Positions 10,418-20,575 of a stretch of 64,000 bases of DNA are shown here, piece after piece (positions within the stretch are counted from its first letter, which is position 1; each line of letters starts with the position of its first letter). The DNA comes from Cellvibrionaceae bacterium (GTDB lineage: Bacteria; Pseudomonadota; Gammaproteobacteria; Pseudomonadales; Cellvibrionaceae), in NCBI GenBank assembly GCA_024707385.1, contig JANPZW010000009.1, positions 682,001-746,000 on the forward strand, read 5' to 3'. The notes under the pieces were generated by a model, which did no database searches, was not told the origin of the DNA, and was given only the letters and a program-made list of their open reading frames with translations. Position numbers and translations under genes: made by a program.

Positions 10418-11088
10418 ATCGATTCGGCCCGCTCTACGCCATTACCGACCCGCTGTTATTGCCGGGCGATCGTCTGTACGAAGCCGTCGCCCAAGCGCTC
10501 GCGGCCGGCGTCAAGCTGGTACAACTGCGCGATAAAACTGCCTCTGACGAGCAATTGACTCAACAAGCGCGGCGCCTGGTGGCGCTGTGCAATGAATGGA
10601 AGGCCTTCTGTGTCATCAACGACCGGGTCGATATAGCCCTCGCCAGCGAGGCTCAAGGAGTACATCTTGGCCAGGGCGACGGCTCGGCGGCCAAGGCGCG
10701 CCAAGTGCTCGGCGACCGTGCAATCATCGGCGTCACTTGTCACTCCGATCTCACCTTGGCGCGGCGCGCACAAGAAGAAGGCGCCAGCTACGTGGCCTTC
10801 GGCCGCTTCTTCTCCTCCAACACCAAACCCCTGGCGGGCGCGGCGACGCTCGACGTGCTGCAGCAGGCCGCTGCTGAAATTGCGCTGCCGGTCGTCGCCA
10901 TCGGCGGCATACGCGCGGATAATATGGCGCCACTGATACAAGCCGGTGCGCAGACCCTGGCGGTCTGCCACAGCCTGTTCGGTCATGAGGACACCGCTAG
11001 CGCCGCTGCAACATTGATGGCGGCCTATCAACAATGCCGGGCGCCCACGCCCCGCCCGAATCATCAACTCTATCCAGCTGACCTATGA
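10414..11088 (+). CDS. thiE: Thiamine-phosphate synthase
   Basis: Joins HMP-pyrophosphate and thiazole phosphate to give thiamine phosphate. The TTG start overlaps the thiD stop by four bases (TTGA), which implies translational coupling. The TIM-barrel signatures are clear: [26 protein letters not shown], and the phosphate-binding VVAIGGI. At 224 residues it has family length, with a short variable tail. The stop overlaps the hemL start (ATGA). Confidence 0.95.
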   Translation: MNRFGPLYAITDPLLLPGDRLYEAVAQALAAGVKLVQLRDKTASDEQLTQQARRLVALCNEWKAFCVINDRVDIALASEAQGVHLGQGDGSAAKARQVLGDRAIIGVTCHSDLTLARRAQEEGASYVAFGRFFSSNTKPLAGAATLDVLQQAAAEIALPVVAIGGIRADNMAPLIQAGAQTLAVCHSLFGHEDTASAAATLMAAYQQCRAPTPRPNHQLYPADL

Positions 11089-12355
11089 ATAAACTTTTTG
11101 CAGAAGCCCAGGCGGTAATCCCTGGCGGCGTCAATTCCCCAGTGCGGGCTTTTAAAGCAGTGGGCGGCGAGCCCATTTTTATCGAGCGCGCCAAGGGCGC
11201 CTACCTGTACGACAGCGACGGCAAACGCTACGTCGACTACGTGTTGTCCTGGGGTCCGATGATTCTCGGCCACGCCGATGACGATGTGCTCGAAGCGGTG
11301 ATCGCCAAAGCGCGTTCCGGCTTGAGTTTTGGCGCCCCCACCGAGATCGAAACCGAATTGGCGCGGGAGATTATCAAGGTTATTCCCAGTATCGAGCTGG
11401 TGCGGTTTGTCAGCTCCGGCACCGAAGCCACCATGAGCGCCATCCGCTTGGCGCGAGGTTTTACCGGGCGCGACAAGATCGTCAAGTTCGAAGGCTGTTA
11501 CCACGGCCATTCCGATTCCCTGCTGGTGAAAGCCGGCTCCGGTGCCCTGACCCTCGGTGTGCCCAGTTCACCCGGTGTACCGGCGAGTCTGGCGGAGCAC
11601 ACCCTCACCCTGAACTACAACGATGCCGATCAGGTGCGTGAGACATTCCGCAGCATCGGCGACCAGATCGCCTGCATCATCGTCGAACCTGTGGCGGGCA
11701 ACATGAACTGCATCCCGCCACTACCGGGCTTTCTCGAAACTCTGCGGGAAGTCTGCGACCAGAGCGGCGCGCTGTTGATTTTTGATGAGGTTATGACCGG
11801 TTTCCGTCTGGGCTTAGCGGGCGCGCAAGGGTATTACGGCATCAAGCCGGATCTCACCACCCTGGGCAAAGTCATGGGTGGCGGCATGCCGGTGGGCGCT
11901 TTCGGCGGGCGCAAGGATGTGATGAGCCATATAGCGCCGCTGGGACCGGTCTATCAGGCGGGCACTTTGTCCGGCAATCCAGTTGCTATGGCGGCGGGGC
12001 TGGCAACGTTGAAAAAATCCAGGCCAAAGGCTTTTACGAACCCCTGTTCGACCTGACAACTAAGCTGGTGGACGGTTTGCTGGGCGTGGCGAAAGAGACA
12101 GGAGTTCCCTTCACCACCAACCATGTCGGCACTATGTGGGGCGGGTTTTTCACAGACGCCTCCAGCGTCAGCAACTTCAAGCAGGTTATGGCCTGCGACA
12201 CGGCGCGCTTCAACCGCTTCTTCCACGGTATGTTGCAAGAGGGCGTCAACCTCGCTCCGGCGTCCTACGAAGCGGCGTTTATGTCCGGCGCCCACACTCC
12301 GGCGGACATTGATTTCACCCTTGAAGCGGCGCGAAAAGTCTTCAAAACCCTTTGA
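11085..12355 (+). CDS. hemL: Glutamate-1-semialdehyde 2,1-aminomutase (frameshifted in this sequence)
   Basis: PLP enzyme that makes 5-aminolevulinate in the C5 haem pathway. The fold-type I aminotransferase motifs are present: [10 protein letters not shown] at the N-terminus, [16 protein letters not shown], and the PLP lysine in [17 protein letters not shown]. After ATLKK the frame is lost in an A6 run (12012-12017); A7 gives [16 protein letters not shown] and continues to 12355, a 423-residue protein that matches E. coli HemL in length. The ATGA overlap with thiE shows coupling. Confidence 0.95.
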
Positions 12356-12389
12356 TCGGGTCGCCGGGCCACCCAGGTCCGGCTTATCT

Positions 12390-13334
12390 TCATAGCCAGT
12401 TGTTCAGCATGACGCCTATGCCGATACGCGTGGTTTTGTGGTTGTAATCCATCAGCGTCTCGCCGTAACCGTGGAATAGCTGAATGTAGCCGCGCTTGGT
12501 TTTAGCGAAGGGATAGCTGTAACCGAATTCGATCGCCCCTTTATTGTTGCTGCGCAGGTTGTTGCGCACCATCACGCTCAACTCGTTGTCGCCGTAACGG
12601 CGGAAACCGCGCAGCTCAAAGTAGCCGAGATAATTATAGATATCCGGGTTGTCGTCGCCTTTGGCGTCGTCCGGCCCCGTTTTGCGACTTTCGGGAATAC
12701 GCCACCAAGGCTTGAAGCTGAAATAGTACTTTTCGTATTCCAGCGTCGCCCGCGCATAAACCCTGTGCCAGCTGCGCGACTGAATGCCGGAGCGGCCGTT
12801 GCTCTGATGCGACACCCCCACACTCACAACCGGTACCTCGGCACCAAAGGCGTGATAGGGCGTGGTGAAGGTGAGAAAGATCTCCGGCTCGTGATTGGTA
12901 TCGCGGAAAGGACTGGACTCGCCGGTGTTGTAGGCCTGCCAGAAGGACTTCGCTGTGTAGGCGAAATACAAAAAGCCATTGTCGCGCCAGAGCGGTTTCT
13001 CATTGATCGCCGCTTTGAAACTCACCTGAAACTCCACTTCCGTGTGCTGCAATTCCGGCCCACTGTCGGCGAAGGGTTCCTCGTTGATTCTATCAGTGTG
13101 GGTGAGCGGCAGCAGATAGTTGGTGTTGTGCGGGGTGATGGCGAAACTGTTGTCGCGCAGACGCTGCTCTTCCTTCAGGCGCGCCAGGACCAGATTTTTT
13201 TCCTGGACGACAGTCGGGTTGGGCACCACCGGCGCCTCGGGCGGCTGATCGTTCACTAATGGTGTCTCTGCCGCTATTCCCCAGGTCAGTAGAAGCAAGC
13301 CGACCAGACCCAACTGCTGTAATCGACGCATCAT
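12390..13334 (-). CDS. pldA: Outer-membrane phospholipase A (OMPLA), with altered triad Asn
   Basis: A 314-residue outer-membrane beta-barrel phospholipase that removes misplaced phospholipids. There is a signal peptide at 1-22. The active-site signature is GVSHQSNGRSG, with catalytic His176 and Ser178. In E. coli the third member is Asn156 in RSWNRLY; here the aligned segment is RSWHRVY, so Asn is His190. The C-terminal strand ends in leucine after aromatic residues rather than the classic phenylalanine. The start ATG (13334) overlaps the upstream GST stop in ATGA, so the two are co-translated. It converges on hemL. Confidence 0.88.
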   Translation of the reverse strand: MMRRLQQLGLVGLLLLTWGIAAETPLVNDQPPEAPVVPNPTVVQEKNLVLARLKEEQRLRDNSFAITPHNTNYLLPLTHTDRINEEPFADSGPELQHTEVEFQVSFKAAINEKPLWRDNGFLYFAYTAKSFWQAYNTGESSPFRDTNHEPEIFLTFTTPYHAFGAEVPVVSVGVSHQSNGRSGIQSRSWHRVYARATLEYEKYYFSFKPWWRIPESRKTGPDDAKGDDNPDIYNYLGYFELRGFRRYGDNELSVMVRNNLRSNNKGAIEFGYSYPFAKTKRGYIQLFHGYGETLMDYNHKTTRIGIGVMLNNWL

Positions 13335-14026
13335 TGGCCAGCTCCACTGCAACGATGATCGGCAACCAAGTCGCCGGCCGCAGCCAGCTCGGCCTCGTGG
13401 CCGGAGTGACGCCAAGTCTCCCGCAGCGCCGCCTCATACCACTCCCGCATCGACGGCAGCGTCAGCAGATGATCGCGATAGGCCGCCGCGGTCCCCGAGA
13501 GTGGCAGATCATAGGTCTGCGCGCGAAAGGCCACGGGGGCGAAAAAGGCATCTACCGCAGTAAAGGCGCCGCCCGCGAGGAAAGGTCCGCCGAACCGCTG
13601 CAAGCCCTCACACCAAAGCTCGTCGACACGCGCCACATCCTTGCGTAAATCCGCCGGAAAATCGCGCAGCGCCACCCGCACACCACAGCTCATCCCGCAT
13701 TGATTCCGCAATGCCTGAAAACCCGAGTGCATTTCCGCCGCTGCGCTGCGCGCCCAGGCGCGGGCGTCACGGTCGGCCGGCCATACAGCCGGATGATCTT
13801 CGGCGAGATATTCTGTGATGGCGAGAGAATCCCAGATCACCCGCTCACCGTCGACGAGGCAGGGGACGCGGCCGTTGGGGGAGAAATGGCGGAAGGTTTC
13901 CCAAACCGAAGACTCGGGAAACGGGTGCAGTTGCTCGGCGAAAGGAATATTCAGCTGGCGCAGCAACAGCCAGGGGCGCAGCGACCAGGAGGAGTAGTTT
14001 TTGTTGGTGATATGCAGTTGATACAT
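13331..14026 (-). CDS. Glutathione S-transferase family protein
   Basis: A soluble 231-residue GST. The thioredoxin-like N-terminal domain starts MYQLHITNKNYSSWSLRPW, with a serine pair at the glutathione-activating position, continues to the cis-proline site (NGRVPCLVDG) and the Glu/Ser-like DSLAITEYLAE, followed by an all-helical C-terminal domain. I choose ATG 14026; the 20 residues encoded upstream are not GST-like. The substrate is unknown. It overlaps the phospholipase gene by four bases, which may link it to membrane-lipid or oxidative damage, an inference only. Confidence 0.9.
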   Translation of the reverse strand: MYQLHITNKNYSSWSLRPWLLLRQLNIPFAEQLHPFPESSVWETFRHFSPNGRVPCLVDGERVIWDSLAITEYLAEDHPAVWPADRDARAWARSAAAEMHSGFQALRNQCGMSCGVRVALRDFPADLRKDVARVDELWCEGLQRFGGPFLAGGAFTAVDAFFAPVAFRAQTYDLPLSGTAAAYRDHLLTLPSMREWYEAALRETWRHSGHEAELAAAGDLVADHRCSGAGQ

Positions 14027-14136
14027 GAGCCCAGTCCGGTGGCGGGGAAAGGCCGGTATTAAAGCCTGGACCCGCCCACCGGGCAACCAAAAACCGCCCG
14101 CCAGGACCCGACATTACGGCGCTGGCGTGAAAAGCC

Positions 14137-14490
14137 TTAATCCTGGTACTGAGTCATCAGCTTCTCGATCCGCTGACGCGCATCGTCGGACATATCCATG
14201 ATCTGGAAGCCGGCCCAAACTTGGTCGCCGGTACCGGTTTCGCTGATCCAGAGGCACTCGGCGCCGAGGGTGATGGCGGTGTGTTCGGAGTTGATCTCGA
14301 AGGCCACCTGATAAAGGTTGTCCTCCTTCAAACCGCCATCGCTGATCACCATGAAGCCGGCGGCATGCACGTTGGCCAAAGTGCCCAGCTCCAGGCCGGA
14401 CACTGTGTCGCGCACACAGATTTCATCGTCAACGGGAATGCGTACCTGGGTGCGTTTTTCACTGCCACTACTACGATTACTAAGGTTCAC
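14137..14490 (-). CDS. PilZ domain protein
   Basis: A 117-residue single-domain protein. The N-terminal half carries the c-di-GMP-binding type pattern: EKRTQVRIPVDDEI (an RxxxR-like arginine pair) followed by an LGTLANVHAAGF stretch in place of the usual D/NxSxxG. Binding may therefore be weak. It overlaps the DUF1631 gene by 11 bases, and DUF1631 proteins often carry PilZ-like C-terminal parts, so the two probably work in one signalling pathway. Confidence 0.82.
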   Translation of the reverse strand: MNLSNRSSGSEKRTQVRIPVDDEICVRDTVSGLELGTLANVHAAGFMVISDGGLKEDNLYQVAFEINSEHTAITLGAECLWISETGTGDQVWAGFQIMDMSDDARQRIEKLMTQYQD

Positions 14491-16824
14491 GATCTGTGCC
14501 TCCGGATTGGGCTTCTGCCTGGGCGTTCAATTTCTGAAAGATGTTTTCCAACGCCCGCTCAAAGAACGGTTTTGAACTTCCAGCAATAATTTTAGCCCGC
14601 TTTGTCATCATTTCACGTGCGATCTCTAACCCGGACATCATCGCCACCTTCTTGCCCATCTGGTCTACGAGCATGTAATGCGACGTGCGCGCGTTGTACC
14701 AGGCGATCTTCAATCGGCGACCGCCTTCGAATTCGAACCAGGTGCCGAACTCGATCAACTTCAGGTTCTCGACGATCTTTGCCTCTTCCTTGGAGATGTC
14801 GGTCTCCTCGACCGTATGACCGGCTTTCTCTGCGGCGATCTTTTCCAGCTTGTCGCGCATCGGGGCGGGAGCGGGTTCGGCTTTCTTCCTCTGCTGCGCC
14901 ATTTCGATTAGGGATGAAATGGCCTCGAGCAGCTTTTTGCCTTTGGTCTGGTCGTAACCGATGGTTTCAAAACCGGTCTCGATGTCGCGCAGCAGCAAAG
15001 GCGCAAGCTCCGTCTGGCGATCCACATCCGCCGGCTCGGTTTTGGGCTCGATCACCCATAACAGATCGTCCACCACCGCCAGGGCGTTGGACCATTTGTC
15101 CGACTTCTCGCCATAGCGCAACAGAGCAAAGGACAGATAATCCGACCAGGGTTGCAGCGCAAACAGGAGCACAGCGGAGGAAGCTCGCGGTCATCCGTGC
15201 GCCGGCGCACCTCGTCATTGACCCTTAGTTTGACTTCCCGCAGGCGCTCCTCGCCCTGGGCCTTCTCCGCCGCGCGCTTCTCCATTAATTCCTGACGGCG
15301 GACGATATTTTTGGTGTAGGTGTTGAATTCCAGCAGCAGCTCGGTGATCACGCGCACATCATTTTTGAAGTCGCGCAGCACCCGGTCCACGACGTCCTTG
15401 ATCTTGTTGTACATGTCGTGCTGCACAGTGCCGTCATTGCCAACCCAGCGGATACCCGCCTCGGCCAAGCTGTTAAGCAACATGCGCGCGGGGTGCTCCG
15501 GTTGCTCGAAGAATCCCGGATCGATAAAAGCCAGCTTGAGGAAGGGCGTGTGCATGTAGCTCAGCAGCGCCTTGACCGAATCCGGCAGGTTTTCATCTTT
15601 GAGCATGTATTCGAACACCATGCCGACTAGGTCGATGGTGTGCATATCGGCGGGCGACACCTTGCTGTCGCGAGTGGCTTTCGACTGCTGAAACTGCACT
15701 GCCAACGAGTTGAGCACTTGACCGAGATCCATCGGCGGCAGCGCGCCCGTATCGAGCGGGGAACCTACAACGCCAGCAGCGTTGCCCTGCAACGCCTGCA
15801 GCGCGCCCATCAGTTGATCGGCGGATATGACCACACCGGGGCCGATCGGACCGCTGCCCGGAATAAAGGCCGCGAAAGGGTTCTCTCCGGTGGCGATCTG
15901 AATCCCCTCGCCTCCTGCCGGCGCCGGTGCACCGCCGCGCATGCTGTTTTGCAAACCGCGTATGGCTTGCAGCAGCGCACTCTGATACTGCGGCGATGGC
16001 AGGCTGGGATCGGGGACGGGAATCGGGCCGTGATGACTGAGTGGTTGTCCTTGCGGCGCAGGGCTGGCGGCGGCCGTATCCGCCGCTCGCGCCTGCACCG
16101 GGGGGCCCGCTCGTGGCGGGGTATAGCGCAGGTTGGGCAGTACGCCGGCCTGCTTCAGGTAATCGTTGATATCATCGATGACGTTTTTTGCCAATTGCGA
16201 CAGGCGCTGCTCATACACCCGATAGGCCGTATTTTTGGTTTTGGAGGTGAGCGGAATCAGGCGCAGGGCGCGTCTCAGAGACTCGCACAACTGAATGGGC
16301 GCAGCGGGATTGCTCGCTTCAATCACCTGCTCGCCACCGTTGAGAATTGCAAACCGCTGGTTGAGCGCCCAGATGGGTTCGGCGTAGAGCACGTCGACCT
16401 TCTGCACCATGGTCGACAAGGCGATAGTCTCCTCCAGCTCATCATTATCCACCAGGGAGAGCTCTCCGCCGCCACCTCCACTTTGCAGCTCGGTATGCAG
16501 ATCCTTTTTCTTAAATTTGACAAAACCCTCGGCGATATAGCCGCAGTAGTAACGCTCCAGCTCGTGCTGGTTGCGGCGAAAGAGGCGTTGGATACCGCTG
16601 ATTTCCGAGACTTCCTGGTTGGACTTGGCTCCATCCATCTCCTGGCTGAAGGCCTCGTCGAGATTGCGCAGGTAGAGTTGAAAGGCTACCTTGGCATGCT
16701 CGCTCGCAATTGCCTGACACTTTTTCAGGTGGGTGACTATGTGATCGCTGGTGAGAGGCACCGCCGGCGTCGAATCCACTTCGGCTTTCTGAGAGGAGGC
16801 ATCAGTTCTTATTAAACGTGACAT
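14480..16824 (-). CDS. DUF1631 family protein (frameshifted in this sequence)
   Basis: A large cytoplasmic protein of about 781 residues after correction. It starts MSRLIRTDASSQ at 16824. The N-terminal helical part is followed by a Pro/Ala/Gly-rich linker (about residues 215-330), the conserved DUF1631 helical core, and a C-terminal segment (GTWFEFEGGRRLKIAWYNARTSHYMLVD) that resembles a degenerate PilZ barrel. The frame changes between about 15172 and 15182, where ELPSAVLLFALQPWSDYL should be read; one base is gained or lost. Function is unknown in the family; coupling to the next PilZ gene suggests second-messenger control. Confidence 0.85.
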
Positions 16825-17013
16825 AAATGTTCCGTTGGTCCCCAGCGGATCCTGGTGACAAAGAGATTCCGGCTCAGCCGCAACAAGCGGCACACAAAAG
16901 CGATAATGACGCAAGAACTATGCTAACTCGCGCGCTTCGACCGTTTCGCCGCACAACAATCGCATAAAAATTCATCTTGCCTAATCTTAGGCGCCGTTCA
17001 AAGGAGATACAAA

Positions 17014-18003
17014 TTGCCTACTTATGACATCTACGGCTTGGGGGCGGCCCTGGTCGACACCGAGATCACTGTCAGTGACGACGACCTGACGCGCTTCGAT
17101 GTTCAGAAGGGTGTGATGACCCTGGTTGACGAAGCGCGCCAGCACGAACTGCTGGCCCATCTGGAAGGCCACCTCTGCCACGCCTCCCGGGCCAGCGGCG
17201 GCTCTGCCGCCAACAGTATCATCGCCGCACAATATCTCGGTGCCCGCACCTTCTACAGCTGCAAAGTCGCCGCCGATGACAACGGTCGCTTCTACCTGGC
17301 GGACCTCGCCCGCGCGGGCGTTGCCTATCCTGAGCACCTCGGCGGCGCCGACGGCATCACCGGCAAATGTCTGGTGATGATCACACCTGACGCTGAGCGC
17401 ACCATGAATACCTTTCTCGGCATCAGCGCCACCCTATCTGTGGACGAAATTGACGAAGAGGCGCTAAAAGCGTCGAAATACGTCTACATTGAGGGATATT
17501 TAGTCACCTCTCCCACCGGCCGAGCGGCGGCGATCCGCCTGCGCGAGCTGGCGCAGCAATATGGCGTCAAAACCGCCGTGAGCCTCTCCGACCCGGCAAT
17601 AGTCGAATATTTTTACGACGACCTGCACACGATGGTGGGCAACCGCGTCGACCTGCTGTTCTGCAACAGCGCCGAAGCGCTGAAATTCACCCGCAGCGAC
17701 GACCTGGCCAGCGCCAGCGAAAAGCTGCGCCGACTCGCCAAGACCTTTGCCATCACATTGGGTGCTGACGGGGCGGAAATTTTCGATGGTGAGAAGCTGA
17801 TCAGGGTGCCGACTCCGACCGTTGTGGCGGTGGATACCAATGGGGCGGGCGATATGTTTGCCGGCGCCTTTATCTATGCGCTGTCCCGCGGCCAGGATTA
17901 TGCCGCGGCAGGGGCTCTGGCAGTACGGGCGGCGGCGCAAGTCGTCAGCCAATTCGGGCCGCGGTTGCGGCCAGAGCAACACCGCCCTCTGTTGGAGGCT
18001 TGA
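17014..18003 (+). CDS. PfkB family kinase, adenosine-kinase-like
   Basis: A 329-residue cytoplasmic sugar/nucleoside kinase starting with TTG, eight bases after GGAG. The family signatures are ASGGSAANSIIAAQYLG in the substrate lid region and the C-terminal DTNGAGDMFAGAF containing the catalytic aspartate and anion hole. The N-terminus (YDIYGLGAALVDTE) resembles the adenosine kinase group often found in Pseudomonas relatives. The exact substrate (adenosine, inosine/guanosine or a sugar) cannot be settled by sequence reading. Confidence 0.88.
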   Translation: MPTYDIYGLGAALVDTEITVSDDDLTRFDVQKGVMTLVDEARQHELLAHLEGHLCHASRASGGSAANSIIAAQYLGARTFYSCKVAADDNGRFYLADLARAGVAYPEHLGGADGITGKCLVMITPDAERTMNTFLGISATLSVDEIDEEALKASKYVYIEGYLVTSPTGRAAAIRLRELAQQYGVKTAVSLSDPAIVEYFYDDLHTMVGNRVDLLFCNSAEALKFTRSDDLASASEKLRRLAKTFAITLGADGAEIFDGEKLIRVPTPTVVAVDTNGAGDMFAGAFIYALSRGQDYAAAGALAVRAAAQVVSQFGPRLRPEQHRPLLEA

Positions 18004-19074
18004 TCAACCCCGTGCCAGCAGCTCGCGCAGATCGATCAGCGCGGCGTTGGCGCGGGATATATAGTTGGCCATGACCAGGGAGTGGTTGGCCAACATGCCA
18101 AAGCCGCCGCCGTTCAGGATGATCGGCGAGCGCAGGGACGCCTGGGTACCCTCCAACTCGCGGATGATCTGCTCGAAGCTCACCCGCGCATTCTTGTCCG
18201 CCAACACATCGGCAAAGTCGATCTCCGCTGCGCGCAGGAAATGCACCAGCGCCCAAGCGGCGCCGCGGGCTTCGTAGAACACGTCATCCACTTCATTCCA
18301 GGGTGTCTTGACCTCGAACTCGCCAGGGGTAGCGGTCGATTGGCGGGCCGCTTTTTCGCCCGCGAGATCCACATTGAGACGGCGCTGGCCGACGCTCGCA
18401 CTGAGCTTTTGCGACAGGCTGCCGAGGCGGGTTTCCACAGTGCCAAGCCAGAAGCGCAGGTTATCCGCCCGGGCATAGAACTGCGCGTTTTGCTCATCCG
18501 CATCAACCAGGCGGTTGCGATAGTCGTGCAAATAGGCGATGCCGCGGCGATATTCATCCTCGGTGGAAGGCAGGATCCAGCTATCGCGATTGAAATTGAA
18601 TTGCGCCTCGGCGTCCTTGAGGGCGGAATCCTCCACCGATTGGGATTGCGAGCGGCTGTAGGACTCGCGCATCACCCGCGCCAGATCGCGCACCTGCACC
18701 AGCACGCCATATTCCCAGTTGGGGATGTTGTCGAGCCATACGCCGGGCGGCATAAGGTCATTGGTGAGGTAGCCGCCGCGCTTGTTCAGCAGCGTCTCGG
18801 TCACCTGGATCATGGCTGAAGTGGTTGCCACCCCGGTGACCCGAGCAGCGGTATTGCCGGAGGCGTCCACAACCGGAGCCTGCACAGGGAACATGGCCGG
18901 TTCCGAACTCCAGTACAGGCCGACGCAGAAGAGCGCGATGAACAGTGCCAGCACCAACCAGAAGGCCGCTTTCAACCAATGCCGGTCTTCGGTGATATCG
19001 GCTCCCAACTCCCGCCCTTCCTCCAACAAAGCGCTGCTGGTGTTCTGCCAGCGCTGGCGGATTCGCTTGAACAT
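18004..19074 (-). CDS. DUF2333 family membrane protein
   Basis: A 356-residue protein with a cytoplasmic N-terminus of about 33 residues, one transmembrane helix (about 34-56), and a large periplasmic helical domain typical of DUF2333. The family is widespread in gammaproteobacteria, with no established role. It ends immediately next to the convergent kinase gene (no intergenic gap). A lone gene or the last of a unit with the two lipoproteins upstream. Confidence 0.88.
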   Translation of the reverse strand: MFKRIRQRWQNTSSALLEEGRELGADITEDRHWLKAAFWLVLALFIALFCVGLYWSSEPAMFPVQAPVVDASGNTAARVTGVATTSAMIQVTETLLNKRGGYLTNDLMPPGVWLDNIPNWEYGVLVQVRDLARVMRESYSRSQSQSVEDSALKDAEAQFNFNRDSWILPSTEDEYRRGIAYLHDYRNRLVDADEQNAQFYARADNLRFWLGTVETRLGSLSQKLSASVGQRRLNVDLAGEKAARQSTATPGEFEVKTPWNEVDDVFYEARGAAWALVHFLRAAEIDFADVLADKNARVSFEQIIRELEGTQASLRSPIILNGGGFGMLANHSLVMANYISRANAALIDLRELLARG

Positions 19075-19117
19075 AGTGTTCTCCTATTCGGTGGTTGCAA
19101 CCATCACCCTGGCGCAA

Positions 19118-19570
19118 TCAGCGCGGGCGCACCTCAACATCAACTTCCAGTTTCTCGCCGCCGTCAAATTCGAACGTGAGAGGAAAATGACTACCGACAG
19201 CCGGGGCCTCGGCAACGTCCAGCAACATGATGTGATAACCATGCGGCTTAAATTCAAGCACCGAGTTCGCCGCGACACGAGCGTGCGGCACAGCGCGCAT
19301 CTTCATCATGCCATCTTCATGAAAATGCCGATGCACTTCCGCCGTGCCGGCAACCGGCGTGGCGACATAATGAATAATACGCTCCCGCGCAGCGCTGTTC
19401 TCCAGGCGGAGATAGACGGCGGCGCGGGTCTGACCAGGTGGCATTTCATTCATATGAGCATCGCTGACCCGCCAGTTGGCTGTCGCCTGCGCAGGCTCCG
19501 CTTTGTTGCCGCAGGCTGCCGACAACAGTCCCGCTAGGCAAATAGCCATGAGTGGTAATGCACGCAACAT
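19118..19570 (-). CDS. PCu(A)C-type periplasmic copper chaperone, lipoprotein
   Basis: A 150-residue copper chaperone that feeds Cu(I) to the CuA site of cytochrome oxidase. The signal ends in a lipobox (GLLSAACGNK), so it is probably anchored. The domain carries the PCuAC metal ligands, visible as AHMNEMPPGQ, EVHRHFHEDGMMKM and the late HIMLLD, close to the HxM pattern. The ATG at 19570 is chosen since it begins the signal peptide. It follows the 20312-19578 lipoprotein by seven bases and is surely co-transcribed with it. Confidence 0.9.
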   Translation of the reverse strand: MLRALPLMAICLAGLLSAACGNKAEPAQATANWRVSDAHMNEMPPGQTRAAVYLRLENSAARERIIHYVATPVAGTAEVHRHFHEDGMMKMRAVPHARVAANSVLEFKPHGYHIMLLDVAEAPAVGSHFPLTFEFDGGEKLEVDVEVRPR

Positions 19571-19577
19571 GATGGCG

Positions 19578-20312
19578 CTACTCCATTGGTGAAAGAAGTT
19601 CGAGGGCGGGCTGACGGCTGATGCGGATATCACCGCGAATCCGGTAATCCCCCACCGCGTCTTTCATGGTTTTGTAGATCCAGCGGCCTTCGGCGTCGTT
19701 GCGCGCATAAATCATGATGGATTCGTCCGACTGGCTCACCCGCCGGGCGAGCTGCTCCAGCATTTGTTTCACGTCCTCGGATTTTTGCGTCAGCGGTTGC
19801 GCTGGCAGATTAATCCGCTCGCGACCGTCGGCCGGTACTGGCGCCTGGGTGCTCATGGCGGCAGCTTTCGATCGCCGGTCCAACTCCGTCTGCAGCGGCG
19901 CCAGCAACTGCGCCCCCGGGAACATATACCGGGCTTGGCGCAGATCGGCCGCCGCTACGTGCAATCGGCCGGCAATCAGCGCCTGTTGCACGCGATCCAC
20001 ATACACCAGAAGAACACCCTGCAAACCGCTCTGGGCCTGCTGATTACCCGGTTCGAGCATCTGTACGGCGCGAAAGCGATCATAGGCATTGTCGTGGGCC
20101 GGCAGGGCGAAACGCCCCTGGCGCAGGGCCGCTTCCGCCTCACTTAACAGCCCGTCGATAGTGCGCTCGCGCGCCGTGCGCGCTGGCGGGGCGGGTTCTG
20201 GGCGCGGCGCGACCGCCTGCACCGGCGCGGCCACCGGCTTTACCGGCGCCGCTCCGCAAGCGCTCAGCAGCATGGGAATCAGGAGACAGATAAAACAGGC
20301 TTGCTTCCACAT
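19578..20312 (-). CDS. Uncharacterised lipoprotein with helical-repeat body
   Basis: A 244-residue protein that I do not recognise by family. A signal peptide with lipobox MLLSACGAA is followed by a proline/alanine linker (residues 21-47) and a helical region with TPR-like periodicity (LSEAEAALRQGRF, YDRFRAVQMLEPGNQQAQ, QQALIAGRLHVAAADL). The C-terminal 60 residues are a mixed domain (IMIYARNDAEGRWIYKTMKDAVGDYRI). It is probably an outer-membrane lipoprotein. It is in an operon with the copper chaperone. Confidence 0.7.
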   Translation of the reverse strand: MWKQACFICLLIPMLLSACGAAPVKPVAAPVQAVAPRPEPAPPARTARERTIDGLLSEAEAALRQGRFALPAHDNAYDRFRAVQMLEPGNQQAQSGLQGVLLVYVDRVQQALIAGRLHVAAADLRQARYMFPGAQLLAPLQTELDRRSKAAAMSTQAPVPADGRERINLPAQPLTQKSEDVKQMLEQLARRVSQSDESIMIYARNDAEGRWIYKTMKDAVGDYRIRGDIRISRQPALELLSPME

Positions 20313-20575
20313 AGGAACATCCGGGCTGGCAGGACAAAGTACGCGGGGCAGTGTAAGGATTTGGCTGCAAAGAGAAAAGAACTGGGAGCGAATTCAAATA
20401 TTCACCCCCAATTACATGGGAAGACAGCGACGCAGCTGGAACTCTCGCGCCAAACGCAGCGTCTGAACTACGCCTTTGGTATAACTCGGCGACCGCGCTA
20501 GGCCTCATATTTCCATAAGGATATGCTGGCTATAATGCCCAAACCCCTTGTCCGTGTTTTGAGAACTCCGGCCCC

